Positions 1-8,501 of a stretch of DNA of 13,692 nucleotides are shown in pieces. The position numbers were made by a program, and so were the translations under genes. The stretch comes from an uncultured Candidatus Altimarinota bacterium (GTDB taxonomy: Bacteria; Patescibacteriota; Gracilibacteria; UBA4473), in NCBI GenBank assembly GCA_938021445.1, contig CALIGR010000105.1, positions 1 to 13,692 on the forward strand, read 5' to 3'. How positions within the stretch are numbered: position 1 is the stretch's first letter; each line of letters begins with the position of its first letter. Below the pieces are notes generated by a model that had not been told where the DNA came from, searched no databases, and was given only the letters and a program-made list of their open reading frames with translations.

Positions 1-201
1 GGTATTGATGGCGGAAAAGGGGAATTTGGTTTCTTTGTTTAAGCAGCGCAAAAGCACAAAGTCTAAGAAGACATTAAAAATTAGAATAAAACAAATTGAA
101 ATCAGGTCTAGATCAATAATATTGTTCAACGATCCCCAGAGTAGTAAGCTACCAATTGATAAAGTCTGAATAAGTTGTCTGACTATATGGGGGGCCTTCA
201 T
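1..201 (-). CDS. Partial membrane protein, N-terminal 67 residues
   Basis: An open frame on the minus strand starts at an ATG (199-201) and stays open to the window edge, so only the first 67 codons are visible and the stop lies outside. The protein begins MKAPHIVRQL and is strongly hydrophobic. One likely membrane segment spans about residues 10-23, and a second spans about 30-52, ending at a basic LRCLNK stretch. This looks like the start of a polytopic inner-membrane protein, but the family is not recognisable from this fragment. It diverges from the surface-protein cluster starting at 248, with 46 bases between the two starts. There is no Shine-Dalgarno sequence. The frame being open across 67 codons, the ATG near a plausible -10 element and the membrane-like composition support a real gene, but a chance frame cannot be excluded. 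Confidence 0.55.
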   Translation of the reverse strand, partial: MKAPHIVRQLIQTLSIGSLLLWGSLNNIIDLDLISICFILIFNVFLDFVLLRCLNKETKFPFSAINT

Positions 202-207
202 GATTAG

Positions 208-235
208 ATAATCTTTCAAAACTAATACATCTTAA
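208..235 (-). promoter_or_regulatory. Possible promoter of the leftward membrane gene
   Basis: Read on the minus strand, a -35-like TTAAGA (230-235) is followed after 16 bases by a -10-like GATTAT (208-213), and the ATG begins 6 bases further on. This would give a leaderless transcript, like the stronger promoters elsewhere in the window. The -10 overlaps a short inverted repeat, GATTA-GA-TAATC (202-213), which could be an operator or coincidence. Matches to consensus are only moderate. Confidence 0.3.
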
Positions 236-247
236 CTTTTCAGAAAA

Positions 248-544
248 ATGAAATCAAAGTTCAACTACCTTATTGCCAGTTTTTGCCTCCTGGCTTCTTT
301 CTCATTGTTTTACGCGGCAGTTTCGCTTTACGACTGCCGAGGGGACTTAGTCTGTCGGACGTCTATTGCCCAGGTCTGGCCAGTGGCGAGTGCACAGTCA
401 CTCAATATCACCAATAATGGTAAAGATGTAGGCGGGGTGAGTTGGTCATCGGCTTATAACGCTCCAACGCTTAGTGTTACTTCTTCGGTGCCTCCTTTTG
501 TGCAAAATATACAGCCATCAGGTGGCGGCGGGGGGGAGCACTAG
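248..544 (+). CDS. Small exported protein with Cys pair and Gly-rich tail
   Basis: This 98-residue protein has no family I recognise. A short basic start (MKSKF) precedes a hydrophobic stretch at residues 6-26, which is a signal peptide or membrane anchor; Tyr-Ala-Ala near residue 24 is a possible cleavage site. Just beyond it are C30 and C36, placed so that they could form a disulfide outside the cell. The remainder is rich in Ser, Asn, Val and Gly, suggesting beta structure, and ends in five glycines followed by EH. It is the first gene of a tight group with the 696-aa and 1444-aa exported proteins and ends 33 bases before the next ATG. No Shine-Dalgarno sequence precedes the start. A minor subunit or accessory protein of a surface structure is plausible from context only. 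Confidence 0.75.
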   Translation: MKSKFNYLIASFCLLASFSLFYAAVSLYDCRGDLVCRTSIAQVWPVASAQSLNITNNGKDVGGVSWSSAYNAPTLSVTSSVPPFVQNIQPSGGGGGEH

Positions 545-577
545 TCTGCAATTTATTTTTACTAGGTTTAAACGTTC

Positions 578-2668
578 ATGAAAAACACTAAAAACATACT
601 GGCTTCGTTTCTCTTGTGCTTAATCGCTCTTCCAATTTCAATAACACAGGCACAGACTCCTCCACCGGTTGTACCACCAACCCCAGAACAAGCTTGTTTT
701 GAGGTTTTACTTGGGCAGACAAGTTTTGCGCTTCCAGCAGATTTCGCTTCTATTAACTTTGAAAAGCTCACAAAAAAAAGTGGTCCAGCTGAGTCTGGTG
801 AGTTTGCGGTTAAAAATCACGCTGACTTTCTGGCACTCTCGGCACTACCGGTTCCGAAGCCGAGTAATTTATATTTGTTTCCGGCAGAGCCCAATAAAAT
901 TAAAAAACTCAAAAAAGCTCAGATAGAGGCAGACGCTAACAAAGTTTATAAAGCTAATAGAAATAATGTAGGGAAAGTGCAAATTACTGGCGGCAAGCAG
1001 ATCAACATTGGGAATGTTGATTCAGACCCAGTACCTGAAAAATTTACTGGATACTACTTAGACTCTCGAATCTTAACTTTTGGAAATCAGGTAGACGAGT
1101 TAGATTTCCCATTTCAGTCTTCAGATTCGGGTACCTATGGTACTGGTGACGATTATCCAAGCGGGGAGCCTTATAGTGACATGCGAGATCAGCTGCTTTA
1201 TACACATCATCTTAAGACCGGAGAGTTTTTGAGTTGTGGTTTGGTTCGGATTTTACCCGAGACGAGCAATGGATTTTTTCTTTCAAATGCGGATATTACA
1301 GATCCAGTGAATCAGCAAGTCATTAATAGATCCCTCTATGGAGGCGATACACTTTTAAATTCTAGGTTTTTAGTAAACCCTAGAGAGCACAAAGGACATC
1401 GTTTTCAGGTCGGAAACATCAATGCTCGTATTGTAGCAAAGGAGCCAGATCCAGCCAATCCAGGAAACTACAATTACAAAACGCCACTGCTTCAGTATAA
1501 AGCGTTAACAGTGGCTTATGACAATGGGAGTACGTATATGAATGAATATGTTACCCTTCCGCTTCAGGCAGAAGTTATGACTAAAGCTCGAAATGCGAAC
1601 AAAGATATAATGGAGGCAACTTTAGAATTTTTGAGTCGACTTAAAAAAGAAACCTCACTTGGAATTGCTTCAGGGAAGCTGATGGCTTCAGCTGATACAT
1701 CGGATTGGCTGTCAGGAAGCTTGCAGGCTTCACTCATTGAGCCAGGTGAAACGCGGGATAATGACAGTTATAGTGGCCTTTCGGTTTACGAAGGAGTTCC
1801 ATTTGAGTTGCTGGACGAGGTCCTAAATATTCCGGATCAGGGTTTGCAAACCCTGATGAATGCGCTTTTGAGTCCGAGCTTTCGGTCAAATGTCGCTTCT
1901 ACGCCAGAAGAAAACCAGGGAGATCTGCATAGATCGATTATTAACTCGCCAATCTCGAGAGCTGAGACGATAGAAAACATAGCGCATATTATTGAGTCAG
2001 CGGGAGGTGGCGCTAATGTGGTGGCAGAGAATTTACAATATCTAGATATTGGTTTTGGGGACTTATTACTCACCCCAGATAAACGTTTAGTGAAACTTTA
2101 TGAAAACAATCCACTCGAGTCTCTGATTGAAGAGATGGATAAAGAAAAGACTGAAAAACTAGGGAAAATTGAGTCTATGAAGTCAGACTCTCCTTCGGAT
2201 GAAGTCGCAAAACAACTAAAAAATCAGGAAGTAGAACGTGAGTACGATCGTCAACTTCAGCAACTTCAGGATCTAGAGCCTGTCTACAGAGCGCAACAGA
2301 AAGATCTACTAAGTCTGAAGGTCAAAAAAGAAAATAAACGTATTAGTGATGAGGAATATGAAGAAGCTCTTGAGGGTTTAAACGAAGATTTTGAAGGAAA
2401 ATTAGAAAATTTTGATGCTCTAAACGATGTGGAATTTTTTGAAGAAATTATACAAGAATCAGCGGAGGAGTCCGTTGAGGTTTTAATAGAAGGCACGGAC
2501 GCTGAGGTGGGAAAACCAGTTGTCACAAGCCCCAAACCAGTGCCTTCAATCCAGCTTCAAAAAGCGCAAAAAAGTAATATTGGCCTCGCAGCGTTTGGAC
2601 TGTTCTTGCTGGGGTTACTAATTCTACTGGTCGGGATTCATCTTTTTAGAAAAACCCGTAAGTCATAA
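578..2668 (+). CDS. Secreted coiled-coil protein with C-terminal membrane anchor
   Basis: This 696-residue protein is exported and anchored. A signal peptide covers residues 1-25, with cleavage expected after ITQA. A Pro-rich linker (about 26-37) follows, then a large extracytoplasmic region with no family I recognise. The only two cysteines of that region, C40 and C220, could be disulfide-bonded. Residues about 515-630 are highly charged and Lys/Glu/Gln-rich, typical of a coiled coil. A Pro-containing linker leads to a membrane helix at about 670-691 and a short basic tail (RKTRKS) facing the cytoplasm, so the topology is type I with the bulk outside. It lies 33 bases after the 98-aa gene and only 14 bases before the 1444-aa gene, so co-transcription is likely. 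It may be the membrane-anchored base or partner of the giant protein; this is inference. No clear Shine-Dalgarno site is present. Confidence 0.85.
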   Translation: MKNTKNILASFLLCLIALPISITQAQTPPPVVPPTPEQACFEVLLGQTSFALPADFASINFEKLTKKSGPAESGEFAVKNHADFLALSALPVPKPSNLYLFPAEPNKIKKLKKAQIEADANKVYKANRNNVGKVQITGGKQINIGNVDSDPVPEKFTGYYLDSRILTFGNQVDELDFPFQSSDSGTYGTGDDYPSGEPYSDMRDQLLYTHHLKTGEFLSCGLVRILPETSNGFFLSNADITDPVNQQVINRSLYGGDTLLNSRFLVNPREHKGHRFQVGNINARIVAKEPDPANPGNYNYKTPLLQYKALTVAYDNGSTYMNEYVTLPLQAEVMTKARNANKDIMEATLEFLSRLKKETSLGIASGKLMASADTSDWLSGSLQASLIEPGETRDNDSYSGLSVYEGVPFELLDEVLNIPDQGLQTLMNALLSPSFRSNVASTPEENQGDLHRSIINSPISRAETIENIAHIIESAGGGANVVAENLQYLDIGFGDLLLTPDKRLVKLYENNPLESLIEEMDKEKTEKLGKIESMKSDSPSDEVAKQLKNQEVEREYDRQLQQLQDLEPVYRAQQKDLLSLKVKKENKRISDEEYEEALEGLNEDFEGKLENFDALNDVEFFEEIIQESAEESVEVLIEGTDAEVGKPVVTSPKPVPSIQLQKAQKSNIGLAAFGLFLLGLLILLVGIHLFRKTRKS

Positions 2669-2682
2669 AAAACCGAACTTGG

Positions 2683-5600
2683 ATGCAAAAAAAAATAAAA
2701 AAATCACCGTTAAAGCTTAAGGCAATCGTGGCACTGTTTTGCTTACTTTCTAGCCACACTTTTTCTGGATTCGCATTAGCGGTAACAGAGTTTCAACTAA
2801 ATGGGAGTATGGATGGAGTTTCGGGAACTTCAAAAAACGTAAAAGCGGGAAGCGTAGGAGGTCCGCCGGGGAATACGCTTTCTAAGCGGCAAAATCAAAG
2901 TACATGGAATCAAGTCCGAATCGTTGTTCCACCCGTAAATGCTTCGGGAGCCAAGCCAGAAGGGGTGTGGGGATTTCGAGCAGAAGTAGAGCGGCCTATT
3001 GGTTCAAACCTATCTCGGACCACCATTATTCGTCACGACTTAACTCCACCGAAATGTCCCAATATTAGTCAGCCATTATTATGGCCAGTAGGACTTAATG
3101 GTGAGTGGGCTAATAGTGCTACAAATATTGAATTTGATGCTGGAGTGCCCCCGCTTTGCGTGGATCAAATTACAAAAGAAGGGACGACTTCAGACGCGGG
3201 TGCAGGTTGTGACCCAATAAACTCAAGCCGAGTAGAGATAAATCAGCATGGGACTTCTGGAAACTTTACTCTGGTAGATAACGTTGGAAACACGAGCAGT
3301 TGTGTAACACCTATTGCTAAGATTGATACGAATGGGCCGTTAATTGTTATCCCTTCCACACCACGAGTAAGTGTGGGGCCACCTCCTCCAGGATCTACCG
3401 CAATTCCGACTACCTTAAACACTCAGCTTGAGGCGACTTCGTTGAGTCTACCAGCGGAAGACCTAAGGCAGAATATAGCCAATCCACACACTTTCCGCGC
3501 TCATGATGGAGCCTTAATGCTTAATCTTGTCTTAGACGATCCAGTCACGGCTCTATCGGGTTCATCTGGTATAAATTTTAAGCCTTCAGGTGTGGCCGAT
3601 CCAGTCCTCAAAAATTTAGAACTTCAGCAGGCTGGGCTTATTTTAAATCAAGCGAACAAAGTGTATCAGTGCCAGGCTATAAAAGAGGAAGTATTACTCA
3701 ATCGTGGCGATTATCACCAGAGCCTTTTTCAATCTCTGTCTGCGAGTTATAATTCGGCACTTTGGAGATCTACAATTAATCAAATAAACACAGAAGCAAC
3801 GAGTGCAAATAAAGCCATAATAAAGACGCAGGGAAATCAAATCGCACTTAAAAAACCAGGAAATCCGAGTCGCGCGACCGTGGTGAGGAGCCGAGTAAAT
3901 GATTCAAAATTTGATGACCTTTCAGAAGCCGTAGCCTGGAGAGCGGCTCTAGGTGATTATGACTATTATGACTTGGAACAATTACAGGAAAATTATCTCA
4001 ACAAATTGAGTAATTTAATTGGAAATATAAACAATATTCCCGCTGAAGGGGCAAAATCAATGCCAGAAGCTAGTTATCAAAAAGGGATAGAGAATTATGA
4101 CTTTTGGATTGCCGATACGGAGGTAATTAAGAGCCCACAAACGAGTAATTGGTTCACTCTCTTGAGCCAAATAAAGGCGGAAACGACGAACCTTCAAGCC
4201 AACGTAGCGACGGTAAAGTCACTTGCTTCGGCGAGTGCTTCGGTCAGTGAAAAATTAGACTTAATCAATATTGGTTTAGAAAATCCACTCGCGAATGATT
4301 TAGAGAATTTCGAAGTGCTTTTGGACTCTTTTGAAAGTCACAAATTAGCCCAACAGGCTCTGAAGTCACGGTTAGATGGTCATACCGCACTTGAGACAGC
4401 GGTCGCATCAATACTTTCTACAGCTGACGCGGAAACAATCACCAGCGAAGAAATAACAAAAGTAAATGACCTTATCGTAAGCAGAGATCAGCTTGAAGCT
4501 GATTTTTTGAGTCTTAAAGGGGATGTTGATTATCCAGCAGCGAGTCTTGGTTATGCCTATTCTGGAATGATTTTATCTGAGGCACTGAAGTCATATAATA
4601 CTCACTTTAAGCCAAATACAGAAGTTTTTGATGAGGATAGAGAGCTACAATTGGCGCTTAGAAAAACACTAAATGACGAGCATCGAACCCTTAAAATCGA
4701 TGAGAGTAACTGTGGAAAGGAACTCGATCAAATAAAAAAAGACGTTAAAACAATCGCTACCCAAATTAATGCGCGTGAAGAAATTGTTGTTGGGACTGAC
4801 CCAGAGGGACAAAAGATTACGAACTTAAAAATTGAAAGACTCAGCCCAGCAGGAACCGAAGACGTTGAGGCCTTCACGAATGTGGCGATCGATACAAGTG
4901 GAGCGCCTGAGTATGAGTGGAACCTAAATAAACACTTTTTTGACGGAGCTAAGCGGCCTATTTTTTCACAGGTTGGCCTTTATAAGATTGGGATTTCGGT
5001 ATTTGATACAGCCCAAAACGACAAAGCTGAGGAAGTTTTTTACATTCGTATTTATCCTGGAGAAGTCGACCTAAAGATGACGAGAGCTTCACTCATAAAT
5101 GACTGTGATACCAAATCAATATTGGCAAATAAGAGTGATACGTGTGACTTTAGCCTCGTATTAAAAGATGAATATGGGAACCTAATTCGAGAGACCTCAG
5201 CTATTGATGCTTATGTCAATAATCAGAGAATGGATCTAAGTTCTTATTTCCTTAACAATAATAGCGCCTTTGTAAATGGAATCCGTTTTGCAACTGGGAG
5301 TGAAGTAGAAAATAGACATACGGTTTCTTGGGCCAGTCCAGAAGGGGCTCTGAGAGATTTCAAAATTAGTTCATTTTTGCCAACGGCAGATGTCGGGAAA
5401 GGGGCGGTCCCTAATGCCTATATACTTAAGCCAAAAACTAAGTCTTTTGGTTTGGCTTTGGTGCATCCACGAGTCGACGAAAAGGGGCGAATTGAAACAA
5501 GTCGCGATAAAAAAATTATTCCCATAAAAGCTAATTTTAAGCCATGGGTGAGTCTCTTTTTGAGTGATCAGCCAAGTAATTTACCATTGAGTGCCTCGCC

Positions 5601-7017
5601 ACTCGACATCGTTATGAGAGCGCCATTTAATGTGTGTCCATTTTTGACGACTCAAAATACGACCAAAAATCTACCCAGTGGCACAAACAATCTCCAAGCC
5701 TTTATAAAAGGTCATACTCATGAAGGGCTTAGATTTTATAATGAGTCAGGCTTTAAAGATAACAGCTGGAAAGGGTATATTAAAAACTTCACCGGTGGAG
5801 TTTTTCAGCAAGGAGACTGTATAACGACTCACCTTAGCTCTCAGGGTATCGTGCCGAGTTTAACAACAGCCTTCACTTCCTACGTTAGTTACTTAATCGA
5901 TGACGAAGGAATAACAAAAAGAGTTACATACCCGGGAGGCAATATGGGAAACACTTTCTATGATCTAGACTCAGAGAGTGACACGAGGATCTTTGATCCA
6001 GTAGACGTAACCCCGACAACAGATATCGATGGAGACGGCGACATAGACGAAGACGACAATCCTTCATTGGGAGGGGATAATTCTGTCATCTCTGGCCTAA
6101 TTGTTGGGGCGGATATAGAGGGAGGATTTCAGTCTGGGAAAAATAATTTTGTCTATGAGCAGTCGACGGACTTAGGGGACCAAGCTTTTCGTTTAGGGAA
6201 AAATACGGAAAAAGATGTCAGGGAAATAATTACGCGTCAGGGTTATAGTCTCATAAGAGGCGTTGATCGAGTTAATCCACCAAGCAGTGGGCGATTGATT
6301 TTGAATTTGAACAACCTAGAAGATGGTGGGGTGACTTATATTACCAATAAGCGGAAAGATGGAACCACGGTGCCTCTTAGTACTCCAAATCCATTAGTTA
6401 TCCTCTCTGGACAGGTTGGTCCAAGCAGTAGTGCGGTGAAGCATACGATCGTTGTGGAAGATGGGAATATCTTAGTGAGAGGTGATATGAACTATGGTCA
6501 CTCACTGAGCTCACTAGGCGTTATTATGCTGAATAGTCAGACACAGGCAGAACCAGACGTAGGAAATATTTTTGTTAAAAACACGGTCAGTGAGTTCGTT
6601 GGTACGTATGTTAGTGATGGATCGATTCTAAGTACTCTGAGTAACAATAACCCTTCGGCTTCAGAGATTTTTGACCGAGAAGCTTCCGATGGAGACCTTA
6701 GTCGTCAGTTGATTCTATCGGGAAGTACGCTCACTCGAAACACATTGGGAGGGTCCTGGTTACTGAATCCAGAGTCTCCATGGGGAAGTTCAACTATGGC
6801 TGAAGCACAAAAGTATGATTTTCATCACTTAAGGCGTTATTCTCCAACCTATGCAGGGACACCGCCCGTTCAGACAAACCAGAATCGCTGTACAAAGTTA
6901 AACGGGCTCACGTGCTATCAAAACAAACACGCTTTTGTCATAAAGCTTGACCATCGATCGGCACAAACACCGCCACCTGGATTCTCGAGTCTTCCTGGTG
7001 CTTCATTTTTGAGATAG
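2683..7017 (+). CDS. Giant multidomain secreted surface protein
   Basis: This 1444-residue protein carries a signal peptide (residues 1-33, cleavage after ALA). Visible regions, in order: an Ig-like domain at about 110-213 with C125, C159, C176 and C207; a mostly helical, Asn/Gln/Glu-rich region bracketed by C330 and C677; a PKD-like domain at about 717-792; an Ig-like domain resembling bacterial group 1 (about 793-905, with the LKDEYGNLI signature and C808/C821); an unassigned region with C985 and C1046; an EF-hand-type acidic loop at 1114-1125 (DIDGDGDIDEDD); and a beta-rich repetitive C-terminus at about 1137-1390 containing GDMNYG, GNIFVKNTV and TLTRNTLGGSW, which suggests a beta-solenoid. 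C1403 and C1411 form a last pair near the end. There is no C-terminal membrane helix or LPXTG motif, so retention at the surface probably depends on a partner such as the preceding anchored protein. Specific function is unknown; adhesion or a cell-surface fibre are candidates. Confidence 0.88.
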   Translation: MQKKIKKSPLKLKAIVALFCLLSSHTFSGFALAVTEFQLNGSMDGVSGTSKNVKAGSVGGPPGNTLSKRQNQSTWNQVRIVVPPVNASGAKPEGVWGFRAEVERPIGSNLSRTTIIRHDLTPPKCPNISQPLLWPVGLNGEWANSATNIEFDAGVPPLCVDQITKEGTTSDAGAGCDPINSSRVEINQHGTSGNFTLVDNVGNTSSCVTPIAKIDTNGPLIVIPSTPRVSVGPPPPGSTAIPTTLNTQLEATSLSLPAEDLRQNIANPHTFRAHDGALMLNLVLDDPVTALSGSSGINFKPSGVADPVLKNLELQQAGLILNQANKVYQCQAIKEEVLLNRGDYHQSLFQSLSASYNSALWRSTINQINTEATSANKAIIKTQGNQIALKKPGNPSRATVVRSRVNDSKFDDLSEAVAWRAALGDYDYYDLEQLQENYLNKLSNLIGNINNIPAEGAKSMPEASYQKGIENYDFWIADTEVIKSPQTSNWFTLLSQIKAETTNLQANVATVKSLASASASVSEKLDLINIGLENPLANDLENFEVLLDSFESHKLAQQALKSRLDGHTALETAVASILSTADAETITSEEITKVNDLIVSRDQLEADFLSLKGDVDYPAASLGYAYSGMILSEALKSYNTHFKPNTEVFDEDRELQLALRKTLNDEHRTLKIDESNCGKELDQIKKDVKTIATQINAREEIVVGTDPEGQKITNLKIERLSPAGTEDVEAFTNVAIDTSGAPEYEWNLNKHFFDGAKRPIFSQVGLYKIGISVFDTAQNDKAEEVFYIRIYPGEVDLKMTRASLINDCDTKSILANKSDTCDFSLVLKDEYGNLIRETSAIDAYVNNQRMDLSSYFLNNNSAFVNGIRFATGSEVENRHTVSWASPEGALRDFKISSFLPTADVGKGAVPNAYILKPKTKSFGLALVHPRVDEKGRIETSRDKKIIPIKANFKPWVSLFLSDQPSNLPLSASPLDIVMRAPFNVCPFLTTQNTTKNLPSGTNNLQAFIKGHTHEGLRFYNESGFKDNSWKGYIKNFTGGVFQQGDCITTHLSSQGIVPSLTTAFTSYVSYLIDDEGITKRVTYPGGNMGNTFYDLDSESDTRIFDPVDVTPTTDIDGDGDIDEDDNPSLGGDNSVISGLIVGADIEGGFQSGKNNFVYEQSTDLGDQAFRLGKNTEKDVREIITRQGYSLIRGVDRVNPPSSGRLILNLNNLEDGGVTYITNKRKDGTTVPLSTPNPLVILSGQVGPSSSAVKHTIVVEDGNILVRGDMNYGHSLSSLGVIMLNSQTQAEPDVGNIFVKNTVSEFVGTYVSDGSILSTLSNNNPSASEIFDREASDGDLSRQLILSGSTLTRNTLGGSWLLNPESPWGSSTMAEAQKYDFHHLRRYSPTYAGTPPVQTNQNRCTKLNGLTCYQNKHAFVIKLDHRSAQTPPPGFSSLPGASFLR

Positions 7018-7021
7018 CGTG

Positions 7022-7050
7022 TTGATTAATGGGCGAACACGTGTTAGAAT
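7022..7050 (+). promoter_or_regulatory. Extended -10 promoter giving a leaderless transcript
   Basis: TTGATT (7022-7027) and TAGAAT (7045-7050) are separated by 17 bases. TG one base before the -10 makes it an extended -10. Seven bases later comes the ATG at 7058, so transcription should begin at or within a base or two of the start codon. The promoter lies in the 40-base gap after the giant surface-protein gene and separates the membrane protein from that cluster. Confidence 0.65.
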
Positions 7051-7057
7051 TATTTGA

Positions 7058-7825
7058 ATGAATCAAACTCAAACAAAAACAGAACTTTCAGATATATTTC
7101 AGCGGTCCTTTGTCGGTGTTGCGGCAGGGCTTCTTGGTTTTTTAGTGCTTGGAGGAGTGCTCTTGGCTTTTTGGTCAGTATTAGGGGATACGTTAGCGCC
7201 AACGCAAGAAAATCTAGTAAACGAGTATGGAGAAGTCGTGCAAAATACGCATCCACTGTTTTTAGCCATTGTCATTATGGCGGTTTTCCTGGCTTCTGTA
7301 ACCGCTAATTCAAGCTACGTGTTTCTTTCTTCTATTTTGGATGATCGTTATGCCTCACTTCGTGCTACAAACCTTACTCAGGTCTTTTTTGGTAACATTG
7401 TCTTACTACTCGTTTTTATCCCAGTTTACATTGTCGCGAGTAATGGATATGGAGCCGCAGGAGTGGCGTTTGTAGCTGGCGCTCAAGCGGTTTTAAGCGC
7501 TTTGTTTAGCTTTATGGCAGTTGAGATCATAAGTGCTTTTAAATCGACATTAGTAAGTCTTTATGGGGTTATCTTAGGGCTCGCAATTTTCTTTTTGATG
7601 ATGAATTTGATTGGAAGTAGTAATCCAACGATTATGAGCTTGGTGGCGCTGCCAGCCCTCTTAGGGAGTATAGGAATGGGAAGTGGAATAGCCTCTATGT
7701 TTTACGAATGGACGGTGGCTAGCTATGGGAGTGAGTTTTTGGATCCAGAAAAACGATATGGAGCGGACTATGGAAAAGCAGAAAAAGTCGATGAAGACGA
7801 TGATCTTACGGAGTGGGACATCTAA
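7058..7825 (+). CDS. Six-helix membrane protein of unknown function
   Basis: This 255-residue protein has six predicted membrane segments at roughly residues 18-44, 66-94, 104-127, 129-157, 166-187 and 189-218. A short hydrophilic N-terminus (MNQTQTKTEL) precedes them. The C-terminal tail of about 30 residues is markedly acidic (VDEDDDLTEWDI) and probably cytoplasmic. No transporter or enzyme motif is recognisable and I cannot name the family. It has its own promoter immediately upstream and no Shine-Dalgarno site. The ATG at 7058 is chosen over a frame opening at 7054, because it keeps the long hydrophobic reading frame and sits exactly where the promoter predicts the transcript start. It is followed by the methyltransferase gene 44 bases later. 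Confidence 0.82.
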   Translation: MNQTQTKTELSDIFQRSFVGVAAGLLGFLVLGGVLLAFWSVLGDTLAPTQENLVNEYGEVVQNTHPLFLAIVIMAVFLASVTANSSYVFLSSILDDRYASLRATNLTQVFFGNIVLLLVFIPVYIVASNGYGAAGVAFVAGAQAVLSALFSFMAVEIISAFKSTLVSLYGVILGLAIFFLMMNLIGSSNPTIMSLVALPALLGSIGMGSGIASMFYEWTVASYGSEFLDPEKRYGADYGKAEKVDEDDDLTEWDI

Positions 7826-7869
7826 CGAGTGCATTGATTTGAGTTTGAGGATAGATAAGTTCTTTTTTG

Positions 7870-8436
7870 ATGAACTTAGATAATTTTTTGAAAGACCTAA
7901 AGGGACGGGACCTAAAAAACAATGTGCCCAGTGTTTCTGCCACAGTCGGTTGTTTTTTAGCTAATTTGGTAAAAAAAGCAGAAGCTGAGCGAATTTTGGA
8001 AATTGGCACGGCGCATGGTTACTCAACGTTACACTTAGTAAAAAATCTGCCAGAGAGCGGAAAAGTAATCACGTATGAATTTTCAAAACCATCTTTTGAA
8101 GCGGCTAAAATTAATTTCTATCAGGCGAGGCAAGAGCTAAAGATTGAGCAGAGATTTGGAAACGTAAAGGCTTGTAAAAAATTATTGAAAGAGCGGTGTT
8201 TTGATCTAGTTTTTATTGATGGTCAGAAGACGGACACACTTAGCTTTTGGAAGCTTATACAGCCCGTAGTCCATGAAAAAACGATTGTAGTTGTTGATGA
8301 TGTGGAGAAGTTTTCAGAAAAAATGAAAGAATTTTTAGAATTCATAAAAACTCAATCTAAATGGAAAACACAGTTTCTCCCTCTAGACGAAGATGATTCG
8401 ATTTTGGTCTTGGATCGAGGAAAAGTAAAGCTATAA
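7870..8436 (+). CDS. Class I SAM-dependent O-methyltransferase, YrrM/COMT-like
   Basis: This 188-residue protein should transfer a methyl group from S-adenosylmethionine to a small acceptor or a tRNA base. The SAM-binding motif I is clear (LEIGTAHGYST, residues 43-53), and E70 at the end of the next strand would bind the ribose. The family signature FDLVFIDG (111-118) and VVVDD (140-144) follow. In metal-dependent members of this family an Asp in the first site and an Asp-Asn pair in the second bind the cation. Here the second site reads Asp143-Asp144, so metal binding may be altered but not lost. The length is slightly short for the family, with no N-terminal helical extension. Relatives include caffeoyl-CoA-type O-methyltransferases and the TrmR/YrrM tRNA enzymes; the acceptor cannot be told from sequence. 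The ATG at 7870 is preferred over a TTG directly before it. A weak promoter-like pair, TTGATT (7834-7839) and TAAGTT (7856-7861), ends 8 bases before the ATG. Confidence 0.85.
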   Translation: MNLDNFLKDLKGRDLKNNVPSVSATVGCFLANLVKKAEAERILEIGTAHGYSTLHLVKNLPESGKVITYEFSKPSFEAAKINFYQARQELKIEQRFGNVKACKKLLKERCFDLVFIDGQKTDTLSFWKLIQPVVHEKTIVVVDDVEKFSEKMKEFLEFIKTQSKWKTQFLPLDEDDSILVLDRGKVKL

Positions 8437-8501
8437 AATTTGCTTTTTTGTCTCAAAAAAATAAAACAGGACAGACCGATTACGTTTCGCTTTAAGAACC
8501 T

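Noticed and set aside
7054..7308. An 84-codon frame overlapping the start of the six-helix membrane protein
   Set aside because: It is out of frame with the hydrophobic protein, needs a TTG start, and has a composition unlike any real protein here.
8443..8460. Possible terminator after the methyltransferase (T6G...CA6 inverted repeat)
   Set aside because: The stem is almost entirely A:T with no G/C-rich core and would be too weak to act as an intrinsic terminator.
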